Assembly: GCF_012163135.1 (NCBI RefSeq)
Contig: NZ_JAAVUP010000007.1
Span: forward strand, 94,157 to 158,156
Origin: Neoroseomonas oryzicola
Lineage (GTDB): Bacteria; Pseudomonadota; Alphaproteobacteria; Acetobacterales; Acetobacteraceae
Length of the DNA stretch: 64,000 nucleotides
Direction: 5' to 3'
Part shown: one piece after another, positions 32,091-42,767 of the stretch
Layout: every line of letters begins with the position of its first letter
How positions within the stretch are numbered: the first letter of the stretch is position 1
Made by a program: the position numbers and the translations under genes
The notes under the pieces: generated by a model
What the model saw: only the letters and a program-made list of their open reading frames with translations
Database searches by the model: none
What the model was told of the DNA's origin: nothing

Positions 32091-34136
32091 ATGCGCCCGA
32101 TGCTGAAACCCCTCGCCGCGCTGCTGATGCTGCTGCCCGCCGCCGCCCTGGGGGCGGAAAGCGCGCCGGTGCGCTCGGACCGCGCCGAGGCGGTGCTGAT
32201 GGCCGACCAGGCCGCGGTGGCGCCGGGCGGGGAGGTCTCGATCGGCCTGAGGCTGCGCCTCGCCCCCGGCTGGCATACCTATTGGCGCAATGCGGGCGAT
32301 GCCGGCGCCCCGCCCGAGATCGCTCTGAGCCTGCCCGAGGGCGCGACCGCCGGCCCGATCGCCTGGCCCGCGCCGGAGCGCATCGAATACGGCCCGCTAG
32401 TCAATTTCGGCTATCACGACGATGTGCTGCTGCCGATGCAGGTGCGCCTGCCGGCCACGCTGCCCGTCGGCGGCAGCCTGCCGGTCGAGGCGCGCGCCAC
32501 CTGGCTAGTCTGCGAACAGGTCTGCATCCCTGAGGAAGGCACCTTCCGCCTCGACATCCCCGTCGCGGCCGAGGCGCAGCCGGACCCGGCGACCGCGCCG
32601 CTCTTCGCCGCGGCGGCAGAGGCCGTGCCGCGGCCCTCCCCCTGGCAGGCGCAGGCCGCGCTCGGGCCGGGCGGCGGGTCGCTGGCGCTGGAAGGCCCCG
32701 GCCTGTCGCGGGAGACGGTCCGCAGCGCGGTGTTCCTGCCTGCGCGGGAGGGCGTGCTCGACAACGTCGCCCCGCAGCGCCTGGCGATCGCGCCGGGGCG
32801 GCTGGACCTGGCGCTGACGCCGGTCGCGGGCGCCGCGGCGCCGGCCGCGCTCGAGGGCGTGCTGCTGCTGACCGATGGCGGCGGTCGGCGCGTCGCCTAT
32901 GAGGTCGCCGCACCGGTCGCGCCCTTCGTCGCCTCGGCCATGCCGCTGTGGCAGGCGGCGCTGTTCGCCCTGCTGGGCGGGCTGATCCTGAACCTGATGC
33001 CCTGCGTCTTCCCGGTGCTCGCCATGAAGGCGATGGCGCTGGCGCGGATGTCGGGGGAAGCGCGCGGCAAGGTCCGCGCCCATGCGCTGTCCTATGTCGC
33101 AGGCGTGATGGTCTGCTTCGCCGCGCTGGGCGGGCTGATGCTCGGCCTGCGGGCGGGCGGCGCGGCGGCGGGCTGGGGCTTCCAGTTCACCGCGCCGGGC
33201 TTCGTCGCGGCCATGGCCTGGCTGATGCTCGCGGTCGGGTTGAACCTCGCCGGCGTCTACGAGGCCGGGCGGACGGTCGGCGCCGGGGCGGGGCTCGCGG
33301 CGCGGGGCGGGCATCTCGGCTCCTTCGCGACGGGCGGGCTCGCCGTGCTGGTGGCCACGCCGTGCACGGCACCCTTCATGGCCGCGGCGCTCGGCGCGGC
33401 GCTCGCGATGGATGCGCTGTCGGCGATGGCGGTGTTCCTTGCCCTCGGGCTGGGACTCGCGGCGCCCTATGGCTTGCTCGCGGTCTTCCCAGGCCTCGCG
33501 GCGCGGCTGCCGCGGCCAGGGCCGTGGATGGAGCGGCTGCGGCAGTTCCTCGCCTTCCCGATGTTCGCCGCGGCGATCTGGCTGGTCTGGGTGCTGGCGC
33601 AGCAGGCCGGGCCGGATGCCGTGCTTGCGGTGCTCGCCGGCGGGCTGCTGCTGGCCTTCGGCGCCTGGGCGCTGGGCCAGGCGCAGCGGGCGGGCGGGTC
33701 GCGCATCGCGCTCGCCGCCGCCGCCCTGGGCCTGGTCGGCGCGCTCGCCCTGCTGCCCCGCATCGCCGCCACCCCGGCCGAGGCCGCCGCGCCCGGCCCC
33801 GGCGCCGAGGCCTGGAGCGCCGAGCGCGTCGCCGCCCTGCAGGCCGAAGGCCGCACCGTCTTCGTCAACGCCACCGCCGCCTGGTGCATCACCTGCCAGG
33901 TGAATGAGCGCGTCGCCCTGCGCGCCGAGGCGGTCCGCGCCGCCTTCGCCGCGCGCGGCGTCGCCTATCTCAAGGCCGACTGGACGGCGGGCGACCCCGC
34001 CATCACGGCGCTGCTGCGCGCCCATGGGCGGGACGGCGTGCCGCTCTACCTCGTCTATCCGGCCGGCGGCGGGGCGCCCGAACTGCTCCCGCAGCTCCTC
34101 ACCGAAGGCATCGTCCTGCGCGCCATCGGCGGCTGA
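32091..34136 (+). CDS. Protein-disulphide reductase, DsbD/ScsB family
   Basis: Inner-membrane electron conduit that carries reducing power from cytosolic thioredoxin to periplasmic partners. A signal peptide (residues 1-21) leads to a periplasmic domain with a Cys-x3-Cys pair (WLVCEQVCIPEEG, ScsB-like). A membrane domain of about eight helices starts near residue 285, with its cysteines in LMPCVFPVLAMK and ATPCTAPFMAAALG. The C-terminal thioredoxin domain carries AAWCITCQVN. All three cysteine pairs are intact in 681 residues. ATG 32091 is used; ATG 32100 is possible. It probably supports cytochrome c or oxidase maturation or copper handling, given the cox operon 2 kb away. Confidence 0.9.
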   Translation: MRPMLKPLAALLMLLPAAALGAESAPVRSDRAEAVLMADQAAVAPGGEVSIGLRLRLAPGWHTYWRNAGDAGAPPEIALSLPEGATAGPIAWPAPERIEYGPLVNFGYHDDVLLPMQVRLPATLPVGGSLPVEARATWLVCEQVCIPEEGTFRLDIPVAAEAQPDPATAPLFAAAAEAVPRPSPWQAQAALGPGGGSLALEGPGLSRETVRSAVFLPAREGVLDNVAPQRLAIAPGRLDLALTPVAGAAAPAALEGVLLLTDGGGRRVAYEVAAPVAPFVASAMPLWQAALFALLGGLILNLMPCVFPVLAMKAMALARMSGEARGKVRAHALSYVAGVMVCFAALGGLMLGLRAGGAAAGWGFQFTAPGFVAAMAWLMLAVGLNLAGVYEAGRTVGAGAGLAARGGHLGSFATGGLAVLVATPCTAPFMAAALGAALAMDALSAMAVFLALGLGLAAPYGLLAVFPGLAARLPRPGPWMERLRQFLAFPMFAAAIWLVWVLAQQAGPDAVLAVLAGGLLLAFGAWALGQAQRAGGSRIALAAAALGLVGALALLPRIAATPAEAAAPGPGAEAWSAERVAALQAEGRTVFVNATAAWCITCQVNERVALRAEAVRAAFAARGVAYLKADWTAGDPAITALLRAHGRDGVPLYLVYPAGGGAPELLPQLLTEGIVLRAIGG

Positions 34137-34139
34137 GTC

Positions 34140-34331
34140 GTGGATCCCGTCCTCCGGATCCTGGTGCAGGCGGCGCAGTGGCTGCGCCATCCGCCCTCGC
34201 GCACCCGTCTTCGGATCATGGTGGTCGTGATCGCCGGGGCGATCGCGCTGGTCGCGATCGAGCGCTTCGTCGGCTGGCCCGATTGGGCGCGGGTCGATCG
34301 CGGCGCGCGGCCGGTGATGACGCGGCCGTGA
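34140..34331 (+). CDS. Small membrane protein of unknown function
   Basis: A 63-residue protein starting at GTG three bases after the DsbD-type gene, so probably co-transcribed. One transmembrane helix is visible (about residues 24-44, LRIMVVVIAGAIALVAIERF), after a basic amphipathic N-terminus (LRILVQAAQWLRHPPSRTR), then a short WPDW tail. The immediate coupling and protein-like composition support a real gene. I do not know its function. Confidence 0.6.
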   Translation: MDPVLRILVQAAQWLRHPPSRTRLRIMVVVIAGAIALVAIERFVGWPDWARVDRGARPVMTRP

Positions 34332-34344
34332 CACCGCCCCGCGC

Positions 34345-34373
34345 TTGACGCCCCCCCCGTCGCGCGGGATAGG
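34345..34373 (+). promoter_or_regulatory. Candidate sigma70 promoter
   Basis: TTGACG at 34345-34350 and GATAGG at 34368-34373 with a 17-base spacer, about 150 bases upstream of the gene at 34521. The long leader that follows contains a GGCCC/GGGCC hairpin (34487-34500) just before the GAGG ribosome-binding site, and other GC-rich inverted repeats. Confidence 0.45.
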
Positions 34374-34520
34374 AAGGATTGTCCGGCGTCAAGACCGGCA
34401 CCGGCGTCCGGCCCCAACGGGGCGGCCGCCCGAGGATGGCTAGGCAGATCCTGCAGTTCGTCGGAACCCCTCCGGCGGCTGAACGAGGCCCCAATGGGCC
34501 GCCGCGCGACGAGGTGAGCC

Positions 34521-35720
34521 ATGCCGAGTGCCGATCCGTCCCCGGAGTCTGCCATCCCCGCCGCCTTCCTGCGGCTGGCCGGGCGTCGCGCCTGGTCCTC
34601 GCGCCTGGCGGAACTCGGCCGCCGCGCGCAGTCGGGCCCGCTGTCGGGCCGCGCCGCGCAGCAGCGCCATGCCGTCGAATTCGTCCTGGCCCGGGTGGCC
34701 GAGGGGCGGGGCGCCGAGCGCCTCGGCACCGCCGAGCGCCGCGTTCTGGCCTTCGCGCAGGAGGCGGTGCGCCTCGCCCGCACGCTGCCGGAGGAACCCC
34801 GCGCCCGGCTGCGTGCCCTGGTGCATGAGGGCCTGGCCGGCGAGCAGACGCTGATCCCGCTGTTCCATCTGCTGCGCACCGCCGCGCTCTATCGCGAGCG
34901 CGGCTTCGCGGTGGAGTTCGCGGGCCTTGCCGAGGGCGCGCCTTACGACCTGCGGATCGCCCGCGCCGGGGCGGTCGCCGAGGTGGTCTGCGAGACGGTC
35001 TCAGCCGAGGAGGGCCGCCCGGTCCATCGCGGCGACTGGTGCGCCCTGGTCGACCGGGTCCATCCGGAGCTCCAGACCTGGCTCGCCGCCCATCCGGGCC
35101 GCTACCTGCTCAAGATGACGCTGCCCGAGGGTCTGGCCGGCCCGGACAAGGCGGCCGAATTGCAGTCGCGCATCATGGCTTTACTCGCCGACCGGCGGCG
35201 CCAGGATTCCAGCGCGGACGCGGTGCTGAAGCTCGATCCGCTGGTGCTGGCGGGCGCCCAGGCCGGCCCCGCGCTGCCGCGGCGGCTGCGCGAGCAGTTC
35301 GGCCCCGAGGCGCATCTGGCCGTCACCGGCGATGCCGCGGGCGGGTCGGTCTTCGTCATGGCCGCGCGGGCCGGCCGGGAGAATGCGGTGGCGGGCGCGG
35401 TGGTGGCGCGGATGCGACTCGCCGCCGAGTCGCGCCTGACCGGCGCGGCGCCGGGGATCCTCGCGATCTTCGTGGACGACCTCGAGAAGTCGGAGTGGCG
35501 GTCATTGCGCGAGACGCTCGAGCTCGAGGGCGCGGCGCGGCGCTTCCTCACCGAGCCCGCTGCGCGGCGCGTCGTGGCCGCGGCCTGCGCCTCCCGCATG
35601 GAGATGTTCGGCCTCGCGCCGCCCGACGCGGCGCCCGAGGGCGAGCTGCGCTTCCGCAACCCGTCCCACCCCGCGGCGAAGTCGCCGGGGCTGGCGCCGG
35701 CGGTGACCTCCTCGCCCTGA
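34521..35720 (+). CDS. Conserved hypothetical protein with possible nuclease-like core
   Basis: A 399-residue soluble protein with no named family that I recognise. Residues 15-110 are helical and Arg/Ala-rich. Around residues 125-185 there is a strand-rich core (GAPYDLRIARAGAVAEVVCETVSAEEGRP) that faintly resembles the Asp...Glu-x-Lys core of restriction-like folds but lacks the lysine. VFVMAARAGR and ILAIFVDDLE in the last third look like further buried strands. ATG 34521 has GAGG six bases upstream. A promoter-like pair lies 150 bases upstream, and an ArsR-family gene follows 50 bases downstream, possibly in the same transcript. Confidence 0.65.
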   Translation: MPSADPSPESAIPAAFLRLAGRRAWSSRLAELGRRAQSGPLSGRAAQQRHAVEFVLARVAEGRGAERLGTAERRVLAFAQEAVRLARTLPEEPRARLRALVHEGLAGEQTLIPLFHLLRTAALYRERGFAVEFAGLAEGAPYDLRIARAGAVAEVVCETVSAEEGRPVHRGDWCALVDRVHPELQTWLAAHPGRYLLKMTLPEGLAGPDKAAELQSRIMALLADRRRQDSSADAVLKLDPLVLAGAQAGPALPRRLREQFGPEAHLAVTGDAAGGSVFVMAARAGRENAVAGAVVARMRLAAESRLTGAAPGILAIFVDDLEKSEWRSLRETLELEGAARRFLTEPAARRVVAAACASRMEMFGLAPPDAAPEGELRFRNPSHPAAKSPGLAPAVTSSP

Positions 35721-35770
35721 CCGCGTCCTTGCCGCCGTCCGGGCGGCGGGCGAGGCTGGCGCGGGGAGGG

Positions 35771-36109
35771 ATGGCGCCGATGGCCATGCGCGCCCGCGAG
35801 CGGGCCGGCGAGGATCTGGTGGTCGAACTGGCGGAGACCTTCCGCCTGATGAGCGACCCGACGCGGCTGAAGATCATCCTCGCCTGCCTCGACGCGCCTG
35901 CCGCGGTCGGAGAGATGGCCGAGGGGCTCGGCATCTCCGCCTCGCTCGCCTCCCATCACCTGCGGCTGTTGCGTGCGGCGCGCCTTCTGCAGGCGGAACG
36001 GCGCGGCCGGCAGGTCTTCTACGTGGTGGGCGACGAGCACATCAGATCGATGCTGGCCGACATGGTCGAGCATGTCGGCGAGGAGGATGCGGGCGAGGCC
36101 GATGCGTGA
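35771..36109 (+). CDS. ArsR/SmtB family metal-responsive transcriptional regulator
   Basis: Small winged-helix repressor of 109-112 residues. The HTH is visible at about 30-75 (RLMSDPTRLKIILACLD, ISASLASHHLRLLRAARLLQ), followed by the beta-wing RRGRQVFYVVGDEH. The last helix reads GDEHIRSMLADMVEHVGEE and matches the alpha5 metal-site pattern Asp-x-His-x10-His-x2-Glu of the zinc-type sensors SmtB, CzrA and ZiaR; the alpha3 CxC motif of arsenic or cadmium sensors is absent. A zinc- or cobalt-type repressor is therefore likely. No metal transporter is adjacent, so its targets lie elsewhere. ATG 35780 is an alternative start with better spacing from GGGGAGGG. Confidence 0.85.
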   Translation: MAPMAMRARERAGEDLVVELAETFRLMSDPTRLKIILACLDAPAAVGEMAEGLGISASLASHHLRLLRAARLLQAERRGRQVFYVVGDEHIRSMLADMVEHVGEEDAGEADA

Positions 36110-36169
36110 CGCCGCAGGCCCCGATCGTTCCGCGCCCACAGCCATTGGCAGGAAGCGGGGCGTGCTCAC

Positions 36170-36199
36170 TTGTGCGGTGCGGGGTGGGCCGACTATGGT
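36170..36199 (+). promoter_or_regulatory. Candidate promoter of the cytochrome oxidase operon
   Basis: TTGTGC at 36170-36175 and TATGGT at 36194-36199 with an 18-base spacer, about 120 bases before coxB. It is the best match in the 209-base gap after the ArsR gene but is weak. Confidence 0.35.
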
Positions 36200-36318
36200 C
36201 CGCGCGCGTCGTGCGCCGTCGGTGCGCGGCGTGCGCGTGGTCGCGCCGGTGGCACCGGCCTGGCCCGCGGACGCAGGATGGTTCAAGTCGGCGTGGCCAG
36301 CACGCCCGGGGAATGGTG

Positions 36319-38845
<2,527 letters not shown>

Positions 38846-38870
38846 CGGGCGCGGCCTGAACGGAGCGACC

Positions 38871-39830
38871 ATGAGCGACACCGCCATGGAACCGGGACAG
38901 GGGGGCGCTGCCCCCCTTCCTGCTTCCTACGACATGTCGGAGGTGAGCGACTGGGTCGCGCTGCTGAAGCCGCGCGTGATGTCGCTCGTGGTCTTCTCGG
39001 GCCTGGTCGGGCTGCTGGTGGCGCCGGGCGCGCTCGCCATGCACCCCGTGATGGCGGTCAGCGCGATCCTATGCATCGCCGTGGCCTCGGGCGCGGCGGG
39101 TGCGATCAACATGTGGTACGACCGCGACATCGACGCGGTCATGCGCCGCACCGCGCGGCGCCCGATCCCGGACGGGCGCATCGCGCCGGGGGCGGCACTC
39201 AGCTTCGGCGTGCTTCTCGCCGTCGGGTCCGTCACGGTCATGTGGATGGTGACCAACACCGTCGCCGCGCTGGTGCTGGCGGGGTCCATCGCCTTCTACG
39301 TCTTCGTCTACACCATGTGGCTGAAGCGCCGGACGCCGCAGAACATCGTCATCGGCGGCGCCGCCGGCGCCTTCCCCCCGGTGATCGGCTGGGCCGCGGT
39401 GACTGGCGACGTGACGCTGGTGCCGGTGCTCCTGTTTGCCATCATCTTCGTCTGGACGCCGCCGCATTTCTGGTCGCTGGCGCTGTGGGCGCATGACGAC
39501 TACGCGCGGGCCGGCGTGCCGATGCTGCCCGTGACGGCGGGTGCCAGGGAAACCCGCCGACAGGTGGTCATCTACACCGGGCTGCTCGTCCCCCTGAGCC
39601 TCGCGCCCTGGCTGGTCGGCTTCTCGAGCTCCGCCTATGCCGCCGTCGCCGCGGTGCTTGGCGCGATGTTCCTCCGCCACGCCATCGCCGTGCTGCGCGA
39701 TTCGCAGGACGAGGCCGGGCGCAGCCTGACCCGTGACGCGCCGGCGCGGGCCTGCTTCCGCTTCTCGCTGTCGTACCTGTTCATCCTGTTCGCGGCCCTG
39801 GCCGTCGACCGGCTGGCGCTCGGCGGATGA
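38871..39830 (+). CDS. ctaB: Protoheme IX farnesyltransferase (heme o synthase)
   Basis: Polytopic UbiA-family prenyltransferase converting heme b to heme o, the precursor of the heme a used by subunit I. The 319 residues have the Asp-rich substrate motif NMWYDRDIDAVMRRTARRP and the second motif around WTPPHFWSLALW, spread over about nine helices. The first 20 codons contain a perfect hairpin (38899-38917) encoding GQGGAAPLP, similar in style to the palindromic elements elsewhere. The stop overlaps the next small gene by four bases (ATGA). Confidence 0.97.
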   Translation: MSDTAMEPGQGGAAPLPASYDMSEVSDWVALLKPRVMSLVVFSGLVGLLVAPGALAMHPVMAVSAILCIAVASGAAGAINMWYDRDIDAVMRRTARRPIPDGRIAPGAALSFGVLLAVGSVTVMWMVTNTVAALVLAGSIAFYVFVYTMWLKRRTPQNIVIGGAAGAFPPVIGWAAVTGDVTLVPVLLFAIIFVWTPPHFWSLALWAHDDYARAGVPMLPVTAGARETRRQVVIYTGLLVPLSLAPWLVGFSSSAYAAVAAVLGAMFLRHAIAVLRDSQDEAGRSLTRDAPARACFRFSLSYLFILFAALAVDRLALGG

Positions 39831-39955
39831 CGCCGGAGGAACGCGCCCTGTTCGAGAAGCGCCGACGCGGGCGCAACATCGCCATCATGCTCGCGCTGCT
39901 GGCGCTGACGGTGATCTTCTACTTCGTCGGCATGGCCCGGATCCTGCGCGGTTGA
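39827..39955 (+). CDS. CoxF-like small oxidase assembly protein
   Basis: A 42-residue protein lying exactly between ctaB and ctaG. It starts MTPEERALFEKRRRGRN, a charged cytoplasmic N-terminus, and has one hydrophobic helix (about residues 18-36, IAIMLALLALTVIFYFVGM) and a short basic end. ATG 39827 overlaps the ctaB stop by four bases. Alphaproteobacterial cox operons usually have a tiny single-helix protein (coxF) at this position, and the topology matches. Its role in assembly is not proven; the assignment rests on position and topology. Confidence 0.8.
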   Translation: MTPEERALFEKRRRGRNIAIMLALLALTVIFYFVGMARILRG

Positions 39956-39994
39956 TGCTTGCGCCGGCGGGGCCGAAGCACCATTGAAGGGCCG

Positions 39995-40600
39995 ATGGAC
40001 CGCGACGACCTCTCCCGCAAGAACCGCCGCACCGCCCTGATGGCCTTCGGGACCGTCGGCGGCATGGTCGGGCTCTCCTTCGCCGCGGTGCCGCTCTACA
40101 ACCTGTTCTGCCGGGTGACGGGCTACAACGGCACCGTCCAGCGCGGGCAGGAGGCGCCGGGCGCCACCGACCGGACGATCACGGTCCGCTTCGCCGCCAC
40201 CACCCATCCGAACCTGCCCTGGCGCTTCCAGCCCGAGCAGCCCGCGATGACGCTGCGCCTGGGCGAGGAAGGGCTCGCCTTCTACACGGCCGCCAACCGG
40301 GCCGAGACGCCGGTGACCGGCATCTCGGTCTACAATGTGACGCCCGAGAAGGTCGGCCGCTACTTCCACAAGGTCGCCTGCTTCTGCTTCGACGAGCAGA
40401 CGCTCGAGCCCAACCAGCGCGTCGACATGCCGGTGTCCTTCTGGGTCGATCCGAAGATCGCCGAGGATCCCAACACCCGCGACGTCACCACCATCACCCT
40501 GCACTACACCTTCTTCCGCACTATCGAGGACGCGCAGCGCGCCGGTGCGGTGGCCAGCGCCGGGCCGCATGTCGGCCGGGCCGGTTCGCGCACGAACTGA
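39995..40600 (+). CDS. ctaG: Cytochrome c oxidase assembly protein CtaG/Cox11
   Basis: Membrane-anchored copper chaperone that delivers copper to the CuB site of subunit I. One N-terminal transmembrane helix (about residues 14-35, LMAFGTVGGMVGLSFAAVPL) ends in the conserved YNLFCRVTGYNG. The periplasmic Ig-like domain contains the copper-binding CFCF motif (KVACFCFDEQTL) and ends in the usual LHYTFF region. The 201 residues fit the family. ATG 39995 (MDRDDLSRKNRR) is preferred over an upstream frame. Confidence 0.96.
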   Translation: MDRDDLSRKNRRTALMAFGTVGGMVGLSFAAVPLYNLFCRVTGYNGTVQRGQEAPGATDRTITVRFAATTHPNLPWRFQPEQPAMTLRLGEEGLAFYTAANRAETPVTGISVYNVTPEKVGRYFHKVACFCFDEQTLEPNQRVDMPVSFWVDPKIAEDPNTRDVTTITLHYTFFRTIEDAQRAGAVASAGPHVGRAGSRTN

Positions 40601-40749
40601 CCCTGCGGCCAACCGGCCGCGTCCTGCACAAAACCTGCCCGTCATGACGCTGCCGGGCTTGATCCTCCGGGCCTTTTCGGGATTGATGCGGCGCGATGCG
40701 CACCGGTGGCCCCGGCCGTCGGCGCGCGACCCGGAGTCCAGGATACCCG

Positions 40750-41607
40750 ATGGCCAGCACCCCTTCCGCCGACGCGGCGCACGGCAACGGCGCACCCCAT
40801 TACAAGCACCCCTACCACCTGGTGGATCCGTCGCCGTGGCCGCTGGTCGGGTCCTTCAGCGGCGGTGCGCTCGTCCTCGGCATCGTGCTCTGGGCCCATA
40901 ATGGCATCCACTGGGTGTTCGGGCTCGGCGTGCTCGGCGTGCTGGCGACGATGTTCTTCTGGTGGCGCGACGTGGTGCGGGAATCGCGCACCCCGGGCCT
41001 CCATACGCCGGTCGTTCAGCTGGGCCTGCGCTACGGGATGACGCTGTTCATCGCCTCCGAGGTGATGTTCTTCGTCGCCTTCTTCTGGGCCTGGTTCCAC
41101 TTCGCGCTGTACCCCGAGCACGTCTCGGGTTCCGCGGTGCCGCATGTGTGGCCGCCGCACGGCGTCATGACCTTCGACCCGTGGGGCCTGCCCTTCCTTA
41201 ACACCATGATCCTGCTGCTGTCGGGCACCACGGTGACCTGGGCGCATGCCGCGATCCTGAAGAACGACCGCAAGGCGTCGATCCAGGCGCTGACGATCAC
41301 CGTGGCGCTGGGCCTGATGTTCACGTCGCTGCAGGCCTGGGAATACTCGATGGCGCCCTTCGCCTTCTCGGGCGGCGTCTATCCCTCGGTGTTCTTCCTC
41401 GCCACCGGCTTCCACGGCTTCCACGTGATGGTCGGCACGACCTTCCTGCTGGTCTGCCTGTTCCGCGCCATCAAGGGCCACTTCACGCCGGAGCGGCATT
41501 TCGGCTTCGAGGCGGCGGCCTGGTACTGGCACTTCGTCGACGTGGTGTGGCTGTTCCTCTTCGTCTGCATCTACTGGCTCGGCGCCGGCGAGATCGCGCA
41601 CCACTGA
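40750..41607 (+). CDS. coxC: Cytochrome c oxidase subunit III
   Basis: Seven-helix subunit that stabilises the catalytic core. The 285 residues open with [17 protein letters not shown], a hallmark of subunit III, and contain the [15 protein letters not shown] helix with the conserved Glu, [18 protein letters not shown] and the closing [16 protein letters not shown] 40750 follows a 149-base gap after ctaG (40601-40749) in which I see no gene or clear terminator. Confidence 0.97.
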   Translation: MASTPSADAAHGNGAPHYKHPYHLVDPSPWPLVGSFSGGALVLGIVLWAHNGIHWVFGLGVLGVLATMFFWWRDVVRESRTPGLHTPVVQLGLRYGMTLFIASEVMFFVAFFWAWFHFALYPEHVSGSAVPHVWPPHGVMTFDPWGLPFLNTMILLLSGTTVTWAHAAILKNDRKASIQALTITVALGLMFTSLQAWEYSMAPFAFSGGVYPSVFFLATGFHGFHVMVGTTFLLVCLFRAIKGHFTPERHFGFEAAAWYWHFVDVVWLFLFVCIYWLGAGEIAHH

Positions 41608-41722
41608 CCGCCCCCGGGCGGGACGCCGTCGGCCGCAGGCCGGCCCTTCGGCGCACAATGTTTCCCGGCCGGGCCTGTGGGTCCGGCCGGTGTCGTTTTC
41701 GGGCTCCTGCTGGAGGCTTCCG

Positions 41723-42073
41723 GTGGCTGAAGGATCTTCCCTGGTGACGGCCGCGCTGCTCGGACGCTGCCCGCGCTGCGGCAAGGGCAAGCTGTTCCGC
41801 GGCCTGCTCGACATCCGCGAGACCTGCGACCATTGCGGCCTCGACCTGCGGGGCCACGATGCGGGGGACGGGCCGGCGGTGGCGGGCATCTTCGTCATCG
41901 GCGCCGTGACGGTGATCGCGGCGATCTGGGTCGACGTGAAGTTCGAACCGCCGCTCTGGGTCCATGCGGTGCTGTGGCCGGCGCTGGTGCTGCCGTTCTC
42001 GCTGCTGACCATGCGCGTCGCGAAGGCCGCGCTGGTTGCGCTGCAGTGGCGCCACCGCGGCCAGGACCGCTGA
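41723..42073 (+). CDS. DUF983 family protein
   Basis: A 116-residue protein with an N-terminal zinc-ribbon-like set of cysteines (GRCPRCGKGKLF and CDHCGLDL) and two transmembrane helices (about 55-75 and 80-100). GTG 41723 is chosen because GGAGG lies six bases upstream; the frame extends further but not convincingly. In alphaproteobacteria this family sits between coxC and surf1, as here, implying a part in oxidase biogenesis, although its action is unknown. Confidence 0.87.
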   Translation: MAEGSSLVTAALLGRCPRCGKGKLFRGLLDIRETCDHCGLDLRGHDAGDGPAVAGIFVIGAVTVIAAIWVDVKFEPPLWVHAVLWPALVLPFSLLTMRVAKAALVALQWRHRGQDR

Positions 42074-42079
42074 GGCCGC

Positions 42080-42760
42080 ATGTCGTTCTTCCGCGCCGCG
42101 CGGCGTCTCGCGGTCCCGGCGGCAACGACGCTGGTGCTGCTGGCCGTGCTGCTCGGCCTCGGCACCTGGCAGGCGCATCGGCTGGCGTGGAAGACCAACC
42201 TGCTCGCGCGCATCGATGCGGCCGAGGCCGGCCCGCCCGTCCCGCTCACCGACCGGCCGGAACCCTTCGCCAAGGTCCAGGCCATCGGCCGCTTCGACAA
42301 TGCGCGGGAGGCCCTGGTCGGCCTCGAGGTCCGCGGCACGACCCTCGGCGCGCGCCTCCTCGTACCGCTGCTGCGCGAGGGCGCGCCCGCGCTGCTGGTG
42401 GACCGGGGCTGGGTGCCGCTCGAGCGCGACCGCCCCGTGGACCATCCCGAAGGCGAGGTCGCCGTCGCCGGCTGGGTGCGGCCCGGCGAGACCGCCGGCT
42501 TCTTCGCGCCTGCCGACGATCCCGTGGCGCGGCGCTTCTACACCTACGACCCTCAGGCGATCGGCGCGGCGCTGGATCTCGGCCGCGTGGCGCCCTTCAC
42601 CCTGGTCGCGATCGGCGACCGGCCGGGCCTGCCCGAGGCCGACCGCGCCCTGCCGCGGCCGACCAACAACCATCTCGGCTATGCCATCACCTGGTACGGC
42701 ACCGCGCTCGCCCTGGTCGGGGTCTTCCTCGTCTGGGCGCGGCGGCGGCTGAAGGAGTGA
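42080..42760 (+). CDS. SURF1 family cytochrome oxidase biogenesis protein
   Basis: Inner-membrane protein with two flanking transmembrane helices (about residues 12-30 and 205-222) around a periplasmic domain, the classic SURF1 topology. GTWQAHRLAWK follows the first helix and NNHLGYAITWYGTALALVG precedes the second; both are family signatures. Bacterial SURF1 binds heme a and aids its insertion into subunit I. The 226 residues are normal. It starts six bases after DUF983 and ends the oxidase gene set. Confidence 0.95.
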   Translation: MSFFRAARRLAVPAATTLVLLAVLLGLGTWQAHRLAWKTNLLARIDAAEAGPPVPLTDRPEPFAKVQAIGRFDNAREALVGLEVRGTTLGARLLVPLLREGAPALLVDRGWVPLERDRPVDHPEGEVAVAGWVRPGETAGFFAPADDPVARRFYTYDPQAIGAALDLGRVAPFTLVAIGDRPGLPEADRALPRPTNNHLGYAITWYGTALALVGVFLVWARRRLKE

Positions 42761-42767
42761 CGCGCCC

